Of a DNA stretch of 10,538 nucleotides, positions 1 through 4,938 are shown one piece after another. The notes beneath the pieces were generated by a model, which was given only the letters and a program-made list of their open reading frames with translations, made no database searches and had not been told where the DNA came from. The translations under genes and the position numbers were made by a program. How positions within the stretch are numbered: the first letter of the stretch is position 1; each line of letters starts with the position of its first letter. Origin of the DNA: Thermoplasmatota archaeon (GTDB lineage: Archaea; Thermoplasmatota; Thermoplasmata; GCA-020350865; JAUVCJ01); contig JAUVCJ010000061.1 in NCBI GenBank assembly GCA_030595765.1, positions 1 to 10,538 of the forward strand. Direction: 5' to 3'.

Positions 1-273
1 ATCTTTGTTTTTCAACACAACTTCCCTGACATGGACCTCTGCTTCAAACTCGTTTAGTAGTTCCAGTATCTTTTTCTTATCTTTTTTCCTGATGATTATG
101 ACGCCTCTGATCAATTTGCTTGATGGAATCTCATCGAGAAGACCTTTTCTTCGGTATCGATACTTCCCACCATGACTGCTGGTGTTCTGCCCGTAGAGTT
201 TTTTCACCAATGCACTTGCTACATTCGGATCGTGTGGTGTTTTCAACCGATATGCAATTATTATCCCGTTCAT
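1..273 (-). CDS. Small basic protein of unknown function, N-terminal 91 codons (runs off window edge)
   Basis: An open frame reads leftwards from ATG at 273 to the window edge with no stop, so only the first 91 residues are visible. The protein begins MNGIIIAYRLKTP, has a Gly/Tyr/Arg-rich stretch around residues 34-46 (SSHGGKYRYRRKG), then a hydrophobic strand (GVIIIRKKD, about 58-66) and an amphipathic charged helix (KKILELLNEFEAEV, about 68-81). It is rich in Lys and Arg and has no signal peptide or membrane segment. It resembles conserved small archaeal proteins that I cannot name, and the basic composition would suit nucleic acid binding, but that is inference. A possible TATA element lies about 30 bp upstream, so the mRNA could be leaderless. 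The transposase gene is divergent and only 70 bp away. The protein could belong to the mobile element or be a host gene whose upstream region was invaded. Confidence 0.6.
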   Translation of the reverse strand, partial: MNGIIIAYRLKTPHDPNVASALVKKLYGQNTSSHGGKYRYRRKGLLDEIPSSKLIRGVIIIRKKDKKKILELLNEFEAEVHVREVVLKNKD

Positions 274-287
274 GTATGACCTAATAT

Positions 288-308
288 AGGACATAATATT
301 AAATGCTT
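288..308. promoter_or_regulatory. AT-rich TATA-like element between divergent genes
   Basis: The near-palindromic stretch gacataatattaaatgc is the only strongly AT-rich block between the small minus-strand ORF (start 273) and the transposase (start 343). On the minus strand it reads AAAG-CATTTAATATTATG, which resembles a BRE plus TATA box about 25-30 bp before the ORF start. On the plus strand it lies about 40 bp before the transposase ATG. It overlaps the candidate left end of the insertion sequence. The promoter role is inferred from position and composition only. Confidence 0.4.
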
Positions 309-332
309 TGGATGCCATGCATGTTGATGTAC

Positions 333-340
333 AGGTGATC
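333..340 (+). promoter_or_regulatory. Shine-Dalgarno site of the transposase
   Basis: AGGTGATC ends two bases before ATG 343, placing GGTG five bases from the start codon. It is an eight-base match to the archaeal consensus GGAGGTGATC, complementary to the 16S rRNA 3' end. This is the clearest ribosome binding site in the window and fixes the transposase start at 343. Confidence 0.75.
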
Positions 341-342
341 AA

Positions 343-2070
343 ATGGATAACATTCTCCCACTGGAAGCTGACTACCAACCCGTGTTGGGCCAGTTAATGA
401 ACGAAATGAATCTTGCAGGTGTGATAAACCGCGCAATAGACATGCCAGATTCTCAATCAAACATCGATGTTGGAACCTTTGTATGTCTTTTTATACATCA
501 CATGCTCGGAGATGTTAATGTAAAAATGTATCGAATGGATGAATTTTTCACAGGCAAAGCAATGCCGCTTCTGATACCCTGGAAGCCGGACATAGATATC
601 AACGAGATCAATGACGATAGAGCCGCCAGAGTCTTAGATTCGATATGGAAAGCCAATCCTCAGAAGGTTTTCAGTGCTGTGGTAGATGCAGCAATACCCA
701 TACATTCCCTGGACACAAATACTATACATGCAGACACTACCTCCAAATCATTTTATGGTGCATATGATGGTCCAACAGATTCTGAGGATGCACCCAATAT
801 CACGTATGGATACCCAAAGGACCATCGTCCTGATCTTAAACAGATTATATTCGGTATCGGTACTACAAGTGATGGTGTTCCCATCGTAGGAGAAGTGGCT
901 AATGGCAATGAATCGGATATGACCCTAAACGGGCGTTGGATAACAAAGCTCAGGAAGATGTTGAAAAAGGACAAGGACGACTACTTTCTATACATTGCCG
1001 ACAGCGCCGTTGTTACCACTGACAACCTTGATCATTTGGCTGCTGAACATATGGATTTCATATCAAGGCTGCCAGGGCGTTTTGATATTGAGAAAGAACT
1101 GAAAAAGAAAGCGAACTTGGAAAATGATTGGAACGATATCGGAAAGATATCAGACGAGAAAACCGCAGCATCCTACAAGGTCTGGAATACTACAGGTGAG
1201 ATTGAAGAACGCACATATCGTTTCATTGTAGTTTACTCGGACCACAAGGACAAGAGAAAATTGAAGGCTTTGAATAAGGCCGTAGATAAGGAATACGACA
1301 TCAATATGAAACGTTTGGAGAAACTGGCTAAGAGGCATTTTGCATGTAAAAAAGATGCGCAGATAGAGACTGAAATATACCGAAAAAAACATTCTCTAAA
1401 ACTTCATCACATTAGCTGGGAGATTGAAGCTAAAAAGGATAAGATAAAGAGAAAAAAACGGGGTCGGCCCAAGAAACATGAAAAGATAAAGTGCCAAACG
1501 AACCACTATTTGTCTGGCTCTCTAAGATTAGACGAAGAAACATATGAGGCACAGAGCGAATTGTGCGGTCAATATGTTATTATCACATCTTTGAAGGATA
1601 TCGAAAAGGATACCGCAAAGATAATACTGGAAAAATACAAAGGCCAGTATTATGTGGAAAGAATCTTCAAGTTCATAAAAAACCCATCCTGGGTGGGTTC
1701 GTTTTGTTTGAACAAAACCGAACGTATTGCAGCTCTGGGATATATTTTGTTCATGGCCGCTACGATATACACCTTGTGGGAACGGCGGGTTAGGAAGGCC
1801 CTTGAAGATGAGGATGCAGAACCAATCAAGGGATTGAACAAACAGAAGACCAAGAGGCCCACATCTTATGCACTCCAGGTCGTGTTGAATCCAATACTTG
1901 TTCTGTCACAGCGGATTGGTAATAAGGTGAGTATCTGGCTTCCAGAGCCGCTTTCACGCAACAGACAACGGGTTCTAGAACTATCTGGCTTTGATGCCGA
2001 TATATATCAAGGCGAATGGATCATACCTGAAAAAAAGAAAAAAAGTGCAAAAAAGGGGCGCGAAACATGA
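343..2070 (+). CDS. IS1634-type (IS4 superfamily) DDE transposase, apparently full length
   Basis: Cuts and rejoins DNA at the ends of its insertion sequence. The 575-residue length fits IS1634-type transposases. Residues 126-170 (NTIHADTTSKSFYGAY, then YGYPKDHRPDLKQIIFG) are the hallmark block of this group, with catalytic D131 in HADTTS. D220 in YIADSAV is the likely second acidic residue. E439 in YYVERIFKFIK is the third, within a Y432-x2-Q435-x3-E439-x6-K446 motif that matches the IS4-superfamily Y-R-E-K signature except for Gln in place of Arg. An insert of charged helices (about 300-380) separates D2 from E and ends in an AT-hook-like KKRGRPKK (371-378). The C-terminus is Lys-rich. There is no frameshift or internal stop, so it may be active. 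A strong Shine-Dalgarno supports the start. Its codons look more A-rich than those of the genes to its right, in keeping with a mobile element. Family assignment is by motif recognition. Confidence 0.92.
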   Translation: MDNILPLEADYQPVLGQLMNEMNLAGVINRAIDMPDSQSNIDVGTFVCLFIHHMLGDVNVKMYRMDEFFTGKAMPLLIPWKPDIDINEINDDRAARVLDSIWKANPQKVFSAVVDAAIPIHSLDTNTIHADTTSKSFYGAYDGPTDSEDAPNITYGYPKDHRPDLKQIIFGIGTTSDGVPIVGEVANGNESDMTLNGRWITKLRKMLKKDKDDYFLYIADSAVVTTDNLDHLAAEHMDFISRLPGRFDIEKELKKKANLENDWNDIGKISDEKTAASYKVWNTTGEIEERTYRFIVVYSDHKDKRKLKALNKAVDKEYDINMKRLEKLAKRHFACKKDAQIETEIYRKKHSLKLHHISWEIEAKKDKIKRKKRGRPKKHEKIKCQTNHYLSGSLRLDEETYEAQSELCGQYVIITSLKDIEKDTAKIILEKYKGQYYVERIFKFIKNPSWVGSFCLNKTERIAALGYILFMAATIYTLWERRVRKALEDEDAEPIKGLNKQKTKRPTSYALQVVLNPILVLSQRIGNKVSIWLPEPLSRNRQRVLELSGFDADIYQGEWIIPEKKKKSAKKGRET

Positions 2071-2245
2071 GCTTAATGGCTCCCATGGTTGATATAATTT
2101 CAAGTAGAATATTATCATTTTAGGACTCATCAGAGCAAAAACCTTGAAGCCTCCGATTGGAAAAAAAAGATTATGAGTTAGATGCATGATAAAATCTGGA
2201 AATAATTGTAAATGGTGCAGATACGGGAGATGGATTTAAATTACC

Positions 2246-2279
2246 GGGCTATCGGGGAGCTGGAGGCTCCGAGGTGCCC
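2246..2279. other. GC-rich stem-loop
   Basis: GGGC (2246-2249) pairs with GCCC (2276-2279), enclosing GGAGC (2256-2260) paired with GCTCC (2266-2270) around a TGGAG loop. A T-run (2281-2285) follows on the plus strand. It could be a terminator for plus-strand readthrough from the insertion sequence or part of a small RNA; neither can be decided from sequence alone. Confidence 0.35.
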
Positions 2280-2288
2280 ATTTTTGTC

Positions 2289-2311
2289 GCAGCTTTTTGA
2301 AAAAAAGGTGC
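2289..2311. other. Second stem-loop (A/T stem with GCA/TGC base)
   Basis: GCA, one mismatch, CTTTTT, a GAA loop, AAAAAG, one mismatch and TGC form a near-perfect hairpin. On the plus strand it lies just downstream of the GC-rich stem-loop and T-run, so the pair might form one termination region. Functional assignment is tentative. Confidence 0.3.
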
Positions 2312-2352
2312 AAATGCGGATTCAGTGCGTCAGGAGCTTCCTCACCTTCCCA

Positions 2353-2385
2353 CATTTTTTCCAATGCAATTAGGGAAGAAAAAAT
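2353..2385 (-). terminator. Probable tRNA-Leu transcription terminator
   Basis: Immediately after the tRNA 3' end, the minus strand reads ATTTTTTCTT, a T-rich tract typical of archaeal termination. The eight-base arm CATTTTTT (minus strand, starting with the last tRNA base at 2386) can also pair with AAAAAATG about 18 nt further on (plus-strand positions 2353-2360), giving an AT stem. Confidence 0.6.
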
Positions 2386-2497
2386 GCGGGGAGAGGGATT
2401 TGAACCCTCGAACCTCTAGGGAACAGATATCACATCTGCCCTGGGACTGGTCTAGATCTTGAGTCTGTCGCCTTTGACCAGGCTTGGCTATCCCCGC
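2386..2497 (-). tRNA. tRNA-Leu (CAA anticodon) with a 29-nt intron
   Basis: Reading the minus strand from 2497, the acceptor GCGGGGA pairs with TCCCCGC (2386-2392). The D arm is GCC/GGC with the conserved GG in its loop. The anticodon stem ACAGA/TCTGT encloses loop CTCAAGA, giving anticodon CAA for the UUG codon. The extra arm is 13 nt, typical of type II leucine tRNAs, and the T arm is GAGGG-TTCAAAT-CCCTC. The mature tRNA is 83 nt and CCA is not encoded. The intron (2429-2457) sits after position 37, the usual archaeal site. Its splice structure looks like a relaxed bulge-helix-bulge: a three-pair central helix TCA/TGA between the anticodon stem and an intron helix ATCT/AGAT. No promoter-like AT element lies directly upstream; three tRNA-end-derived repeat units do. 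Confidence 0.95.
2429..2457 (-). other. tRNA-Leu intron
   Basis: The 29 nt between anticodon-loop positions 37 and 38 must be removed to restore the anticodon stem ACAGA/TCTGT. The intron starts ATCTAGACC and ends AGATGTGAT. ATCT and AGAT within it can pair, and TGA near its 3' end pairs with TCA of the anticodon loop. The boundary can slide by one base because A occurs on both sides of it. Confidence 0.85.
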
Positions 2498-2520
2498 AGG
2501 AGTGGGCCTTGCGAACGAGT

Positions 2521-2573
2521 GCGGGGAGAGCCTGAAGAGCTTTTCGAAGAAAAGCGCGGTTGGCTATCCCCGC
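2521..2573 (-). ncRNA. Candidate structured RNA unit C (adjacent to the tRNA)
   Basis: The outer arm GCGGGGATAGCC (2562-2573) pairs with GGCTCTCCCCGC (2521-2532), 11 of 12 positions. The inner hairpin GCTTTTC, loop TTC, GAAAAGC is a perfect 7-bp stem with no sequence similarity to the inner stems of units A and B. The 3' arm is the same as the tRNA-Leu 3' end, so this unit resembles a tRNA whose middle was replaced by a hairpin. Confidence 0.5.
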
Positions 2574-2596
2574 ATGAATGACCGAAGGGAGTGAGT

Positions 2597-2650
2597 GCGG
2601 AATAGACATAAAAGCGTGTCTGTAAGACCGCTTTGACATGGCTATCCCGC
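2597..2650 (-). ncRNA. Candidate structured RNA unit B (middle)
   Basis: The outer arm GCGGGATAGCC (2640-2650) pairs with GTCTATTCCGC (2597-2607), 10 of 11 positions including one G-U. The inner hairpin is AAAGCG-GTCT, loop TAC, AGAC, a bulged A, then CGCTTT. Relative to unit A, both strands of the inner stem have changed together while the bulge position is kept, which is compensatory change. Confidence 0.5.
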
Positions 2651-2671
2651 TTGAGTGAGCCTTGCGAATGA

Positions 2672-2726
2672 GTGGGGGGAGCCTGAAGAACGCGTCTGAA
2701 AGACCGCTCAATGTGGCTATCCCCGC
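2672..2726 (-). ncRNA. Candidate structured RNA unit A (farthest from the tRNA)
   Basis: The outer arm GCGGGGATAGCC (2715-2726) pairs with GGCTCCCCCCAC (2672-2683), 9 of 12 positions. The inner hairpin is GAGCG-GTCT, loop TTC, AGAC, a bulged G, then CGTTC. It is the first unit after the TATA-like element at 2744-2762, 24-30 bp away, so transcription could begin at or near its first base. Expression as RNA is inferred from structure and promoter spacing. Confidence 0.5.
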
Positions 2727-2743
2727 TTCTTATTGCCCAGGAA

Positions 2744-2762
2744 TATGTGTATACCAAATAAG
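2744..2762 (-). promoter_or_regulatory. TATA-like promoter for the hairpin array and tRNA-Leu
   Basis: The minus strand reads TTATTTGGTATACACATAT, with TATA starting 27 bp before the first base of unit A (2726). This is normal spacing for an archaeal TATA box. The spacer directly before tRNA-Leu (2498-2520) is GC-rich with no such element, so this may be the promoter for the whole array plus tRNA. Confidence 0.45.
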
Positions 2763-2785
2763 CTTTATTGCGCATTATTAAGGCT

Positions 2786-3448
2786 TCACAAAAGGGCGCC
2801 CGTATCCAAGATGAAAGTCTGGATGGCATCGAGGAACACCTGGATCCCTATTGCGGCTATCAGTATGCCCATTACCCTCATTATGGTCTGGAGGCCTACA
2901 TTTCCCATTCGTTTGAAGATGGCATCGGACTCTATCAGGAGAAGGTAGGTTATGAGGCAGGTAATGAGAATGAAGCCTATGATGAACAGATACTCGGATA
3001 TGTTGGTTGTCTCGCTCATGTAGAGCATAACAGTTATCATGGTGCCAGGGCCTGCCATCATTGGAATTCCCAATGGAACCACACCGACCATCTCTTTCTC
3101 CACTGCCTCCTGTCTCTCATCATCGGAGCTTTTAAACTGTGGGACCTGGCCTTTAAGCATATCAAAACCCATGGAAAGGAGGACAATTGCCCCTACGAAT
3201 TTTAGGGCCAGGAAGCTCACATTAAAGGCCTGAAATAGATACATGCCGCCGATGGCGATTGCCACCAGCAAAGGAGCTGACGCCTTGATGGCATTGAGTA
3301 TGACTTTGGATTTTTCCTCTCTGGAAAAGCCTTTAGTGAGTATCAGAAAAAAGGGTACCTTGGATATCGGATTTATCACTATGAATATGGCTGTGAAAGC
3401 CGCAATTAGAAACCCAAAGTTAAAGCCCATCCATTCGGGCAATTCCAT
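2786..3448 (-). CDS. marC: MarC family (UPF0056) integral membrane protein
   Basis: Polytopic inner membrane protein of the MarC/UPF0056 family, whose substrate is not established; early links to multiple antibiotic resistance in bacteria were not upheld. The 220-residue protein shows about six hydrophobic segments near residues 10-37, 54-77, 79-98, 121-142, 153-173 and 188-209. Family hallmarks are NPISKVPFFLILT (27-39), VPLGIPMMAGPGTMI (124-138) and the C-terminal MRVMGILIAAIGIQVFLDAI (190-209). A charged loop lies at about 100-119. ATG 3448 is preferred over the GTG just before it. A third option, ATG at 3427 (MGFNFGF), would lie about 35 bp from a TATA-like GAATTTAGTA. The gene is divergent from wecC and ends 60 bp before the tRNA-Leu/hairpin array, which runs in the same direction. 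Confidence 0.9.
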   Translation of the reverse strand: MELPEWMGFNFGFLIAAFTAIFIVINPISKVPFFLILTKGFSREEKSKVILNAIKASAPLLVAIAIGGMYLFQAFNVSFLALKFVGAIVLLSMGFDMLKGQVPQFKSSDDERQEAVEKEMVGVVPLGIPMMAGPGTMITVMLYMSETTNISEYLFIIGFILITCLITYLLLIESDAIFKRMGNVGLQTIMRVMGILIAAIGIQVFLDAIQTFILDTGALL

Positions 3449-3493
3449 CACTGGTACTAAATTCTTTCCGCTAAGCTCTCACCCGGCTCTTCG

Positions 3494-3532
3494 ATTCATA
3501 CTTTCAAACATAGAATTCACACTTTCAAGCAT
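3494..3532. repeat. 18-bp direct repeat, 21-bp period, between marC and wecC
   Basis: ATTCATACTTTCAAACAT (3494-3511) and ATTCACACTTTCAAGCAT (3515-3532) match at 16 of 18 positions. The copies start 21 bp apart, close to two DNA turns, so a protein bound to each would sit on the same helix face. Lying in the divergent promoter region 46-84 bp upstream of marC, they are plausible operator sites. Confidence 0.6.
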
Positions 3533-3583
3533 CCATTTATTACCTGAGATGATGACATAGCTTTCCAAGCTTCTGCCCAAATC

Positions 3584-3592
3584 ATTTATAAG
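3584..3592 (+). promoter_or_regulatory. TATA box of the wecC-wecB operon
   Basis: TTTATAAG preceded by AAATCA matches an archaeal TATA box. It predicts transcription starting near 3612, a few bases before the possible GTG (3616) or ATG (3625) start of wecC, so the leader would be very short. Confidence 0.6.
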
Positions 3593-3596
3593 GGCC

Positions 3597-3607
3597 GATA
3601 ATTTATC
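3597..3607. promoter_or_regulatory. 11-bp palindrome at the expected wecC transcription start
   Basis: GATAA-T-TTATC is a perfect 5-bp inverted repeat around one base. It lies between the TATA box and the predicted start site, where a repressor would block initiation. It could also act as a second, closer TATA element. Confidence 0.3.
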
Positions 3608-3624
3608 CAGACACCGTGGTTTGC

Positions 3625-4938
3625 ATGAAGGAAAACATCTGCGTAGTGGGTCTGGGCTACATTGGTCTGCCCACCGCTGTGATATTGGCTTCAAAGGGAT
3701 ATCATGTTGTCGGAGTGGATGTGAGCCGCAAGATACTTGACCAGCTAGAGCAGGGTGAGTGTCCCATAAAGGAAGATGGCATGGAGGCTCTGGTCAAGCA
3801 GACAATGGCTGATGGTTTTTTCATTCCAAAGGACAAGCCAGAACCCTCTGATGTGTTCATAATCTGCGTTCCGACCCCACTAACACGTGGAGCTGGGCGC
3901 AAACCAAGATCAGACATGAGCTTTGTCAAGAAAGCGGCTGAGGCTATTAGAGACCAGCTTGTCCCGGGAAACCTTGTGATACTTGAGTCAACAGTGCCGC
4001 CAGGCACCATTGCGCAATTCCTTGCTGATTGCCTAAGAAGGGGAGATCTGGAGCCATTGACCGACCTGGATCTGGCACATTGCCCTGAGAGAGTGATACC
4101 TGGCAATCTGCTTTACGAGCTGGTGAACAACGATAGAATTGTTGGCGGGCACACCTTGAAAGCGGCAAAAAGGGCTCAAGACCTGTACCAGAGCTTTGCA
4201 CTTGGTGAGGTCATTATCACCGATGCCACCACAGCAGAGCTATGCAAGCTCATGGAAAATACCTACAGAGATGTTCAAATTGCTCTGGCCAACCAATTTG
4301 CCAAGGTGGCTGAAGGGATCGGAGTCGATGTCTGGCACGCAACTGAGCTGGCTAATCGTCACCCACGAGTGAACATCATCAATCCTGGGCCTGGAGTTGG
4401 TGGGCACTGCATACCCATAGACCCATGGTTCATAGTGGATTCCACAGATGTCGATACCGGCCTTATTCAGGAGGCCAGAAGGATGAACGACAGCATGCCG
4501 AGCCACGCATGCAACATGATCATGATGCAGCTGGAAAAGCTTGATTCACCTAAGGTCATTCTCTTGGGTGCTGCATACAAGGGGAACGTGAACGATGCCA
4601 GGGAGAGCCCGACCGAGGCTGTGGCTAGCATTCTGACTGAAAATGGTTGCAAGATTCACGTGGTGGATCCAATGGTAGAGCAATTCTCACTACCGCTCTC
4701 CAACCTGGAGGATGTCATAGACGGAGCCGATGCCCTGATGCTTCTTGTAGACCATGATGATTTTCTGAAGCTTCAACCCGAACTACTGGTGGATAGAATG
4801 CGCAACCCATTCCTGTTGGACACCCGAGGATTCCTGAATATGGCCAGCTGGAAGAGCTCTGGATTCAAGGTTCGGAAATTAGGGGATGGAAGGTGGGATC
4901 CCAGAGATTCAAAGGGGAGCTGGGAGATGAGCCAGTGA
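3625..4938 (+). CDS. wecC: UDP-N-acetyl-D-mannosamine dehydrogenase
   Basis: Cytoplasmic NAD-dependent enzyme that oxidises UDP-ManNAc twice to UDP-ManNAcA, an acidic sugar donor for archaeal surface glycans or N-linked glycoprotein chains. It is a UDP-glucose/GDP-mannose dehydrogenase family member of 437 residues, the usual length. Residues 6-14 (VVGLGYIGL) form the NAD-binding Rossmann loop. ESTVPPGT (121-128) and HCPERVIPGN (152-161) are family blocks. K208 and N212 in CKLMENTYRD are expected active-site residues, and the catalytic cysteine is C262 in GPGVGGHCIPIDPW. The C-terminal UDP-binding domain includes AAYKGNVNDARESPT (316-330). ATG 3625 is chosen because it starts the first beta strand; GTG at 3616 would add three residues. 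There is no clear Shine-Dalgarno, in keeping with a short-leader transcript. The stop overlaps the wecB start. Preference for ManNAc over glucose or mannose substrates rests mainly on the wecB partner. Confidence 0.9.
   Translation: MKENICVVGLGYIGLPTAVILASKGYHVVGVDVSRKILDQLEQGECPIKEDGMEALVKQTMADGFFIPKDKPEPSDVFIICVPTPLTRGAGRKPRSDMSFVKKAAEAIRDQLVPGNLVILESTVPPGTIAQFLADCLRRGDLEPLTDLDLAHCPERVIPGNLLYELVNNDRIVGGHTLKAAKRAQDLYQSFALGEVIITDATTAELCKLMENTYRDVQIALANQFAKVAEGIGVDVWHATELANRHPRVNIINPGPGVGGHCIPIDPWFIVDSTDVDTGLIQEARRMNDSMPSHACNMIMMQLEKLDSPKVILLGAAYKGNVNDARESPTEAVASILTENGCKIHVVDPMVEQFSLPLSNLEDVIDGADALMLLVDHDDFLKLQPELLVDRMRNPFLLDTRGFLNMASWKSSGFKVRKLGDGRWDPRDSKGSWEMSQ

Larger units (their letters stand above)
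279..2126 (+). mobile_element. Putative IS1634-family insertion sequence (ends approximate)
   Basis: The element consists of the transposase plus short flanks. Candidate ends are imperfect inverted repeats: CTAATATAGGACATAATATT near 280-299 on the left, and AATATTATCATTTTAGG near 2109-2125 on the right. They share an eight-base AATATTAT core and a terminal TTAGG or CTAA, but align only with a gap of about 4 bases. I see no convincing target-site duplication, so the exact boundaries are uncertain. The small minus-strand ORF ending at 273 may lie just outside or be part of the element. Confidence 0.5.
2071..2352. other. Non-coding region between the transposase and tRNA-Leu
   Basis: No credible ORF is present on either strand. 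The first ~55 bp contain the candidate right end of the insertion sequence. A TTTAAA-centred AT block at 2233-2242 could be a TATA box in either direction. Two stem-loops follow it and are listed separately. The remainder shows nothing I can identify. Confidence 0.6.
2498..2726 (-). repeat. Three tandem tRNA-Leu-end-derived hairpin units
   Basis: On the minus strand, three units (2651-2726, 2574-2650, 2498-2573; 76, 77 and 76 bp) run head to tail into the tRNA-Leu gene. Each starts with GCGGGGATAGCC (one copy lacks a G), identical to the first 12 nt of the tRNA. Each then has an internal hairpin, a 3' arm complementary to the start, and a 21-23 nt spacer of the type ACTCrttCGCAAGGCyCACTC. The unit nearest the tRNA has CTCTCCCCGC as its 3' arm, identical to the tRNA's last 10 nt. 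The unit lengths are not multiples of three and the frames are unrelated, so this is not coding. It looks like an array of tRNA-derived minihelices, probably co-transcribed with the tRNA. Confidence 0.85.

Noticed and set aside
270..2135. Target-site duplication flanking the insertion sequence
   Set aside because: No matching 4-8 bp direct repeats are evident at the candidate ends, and the ends themselves are uncertain.
2498..2726. CRISPR array interpretation of the repeats
   Set aside because: Only three units, with the similarity in the helices and spacer-like parts also conserved; there are no unique spacers and no cas genes.
2498..2726. Additional complete tRNA genes in the repeat units
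   Set aside because: The units share the tRNA start and 3' acceptor strand but lack a T arm with TTCAA and any recognisable anticodon arm.
2430..2829. Minus-strand open frames across the hairpin array (93 and 113 residues)
   Set aside because: The units are 76-77 bp, not multiples of three, so each copy reads in a different frame. The frames also overlap the tRNA and marC. Base pairing, not coding, explains the conservation.
2768..3205. Plus-strand 145-residue open frame
   Set aside because: It lies wholly antisense to marC, whose family motifs and membrane pattern are clear.
3479..3694. Small minus-strand ORF upstream of marC with a repeated ESVNS/ESMNR-like peptide
   Set aside because: It overlaps the wecC start and promoter, its N-terminal half is antisense to wecC, and its peptide repeat simply reflects the 21-bp DNA repeat.
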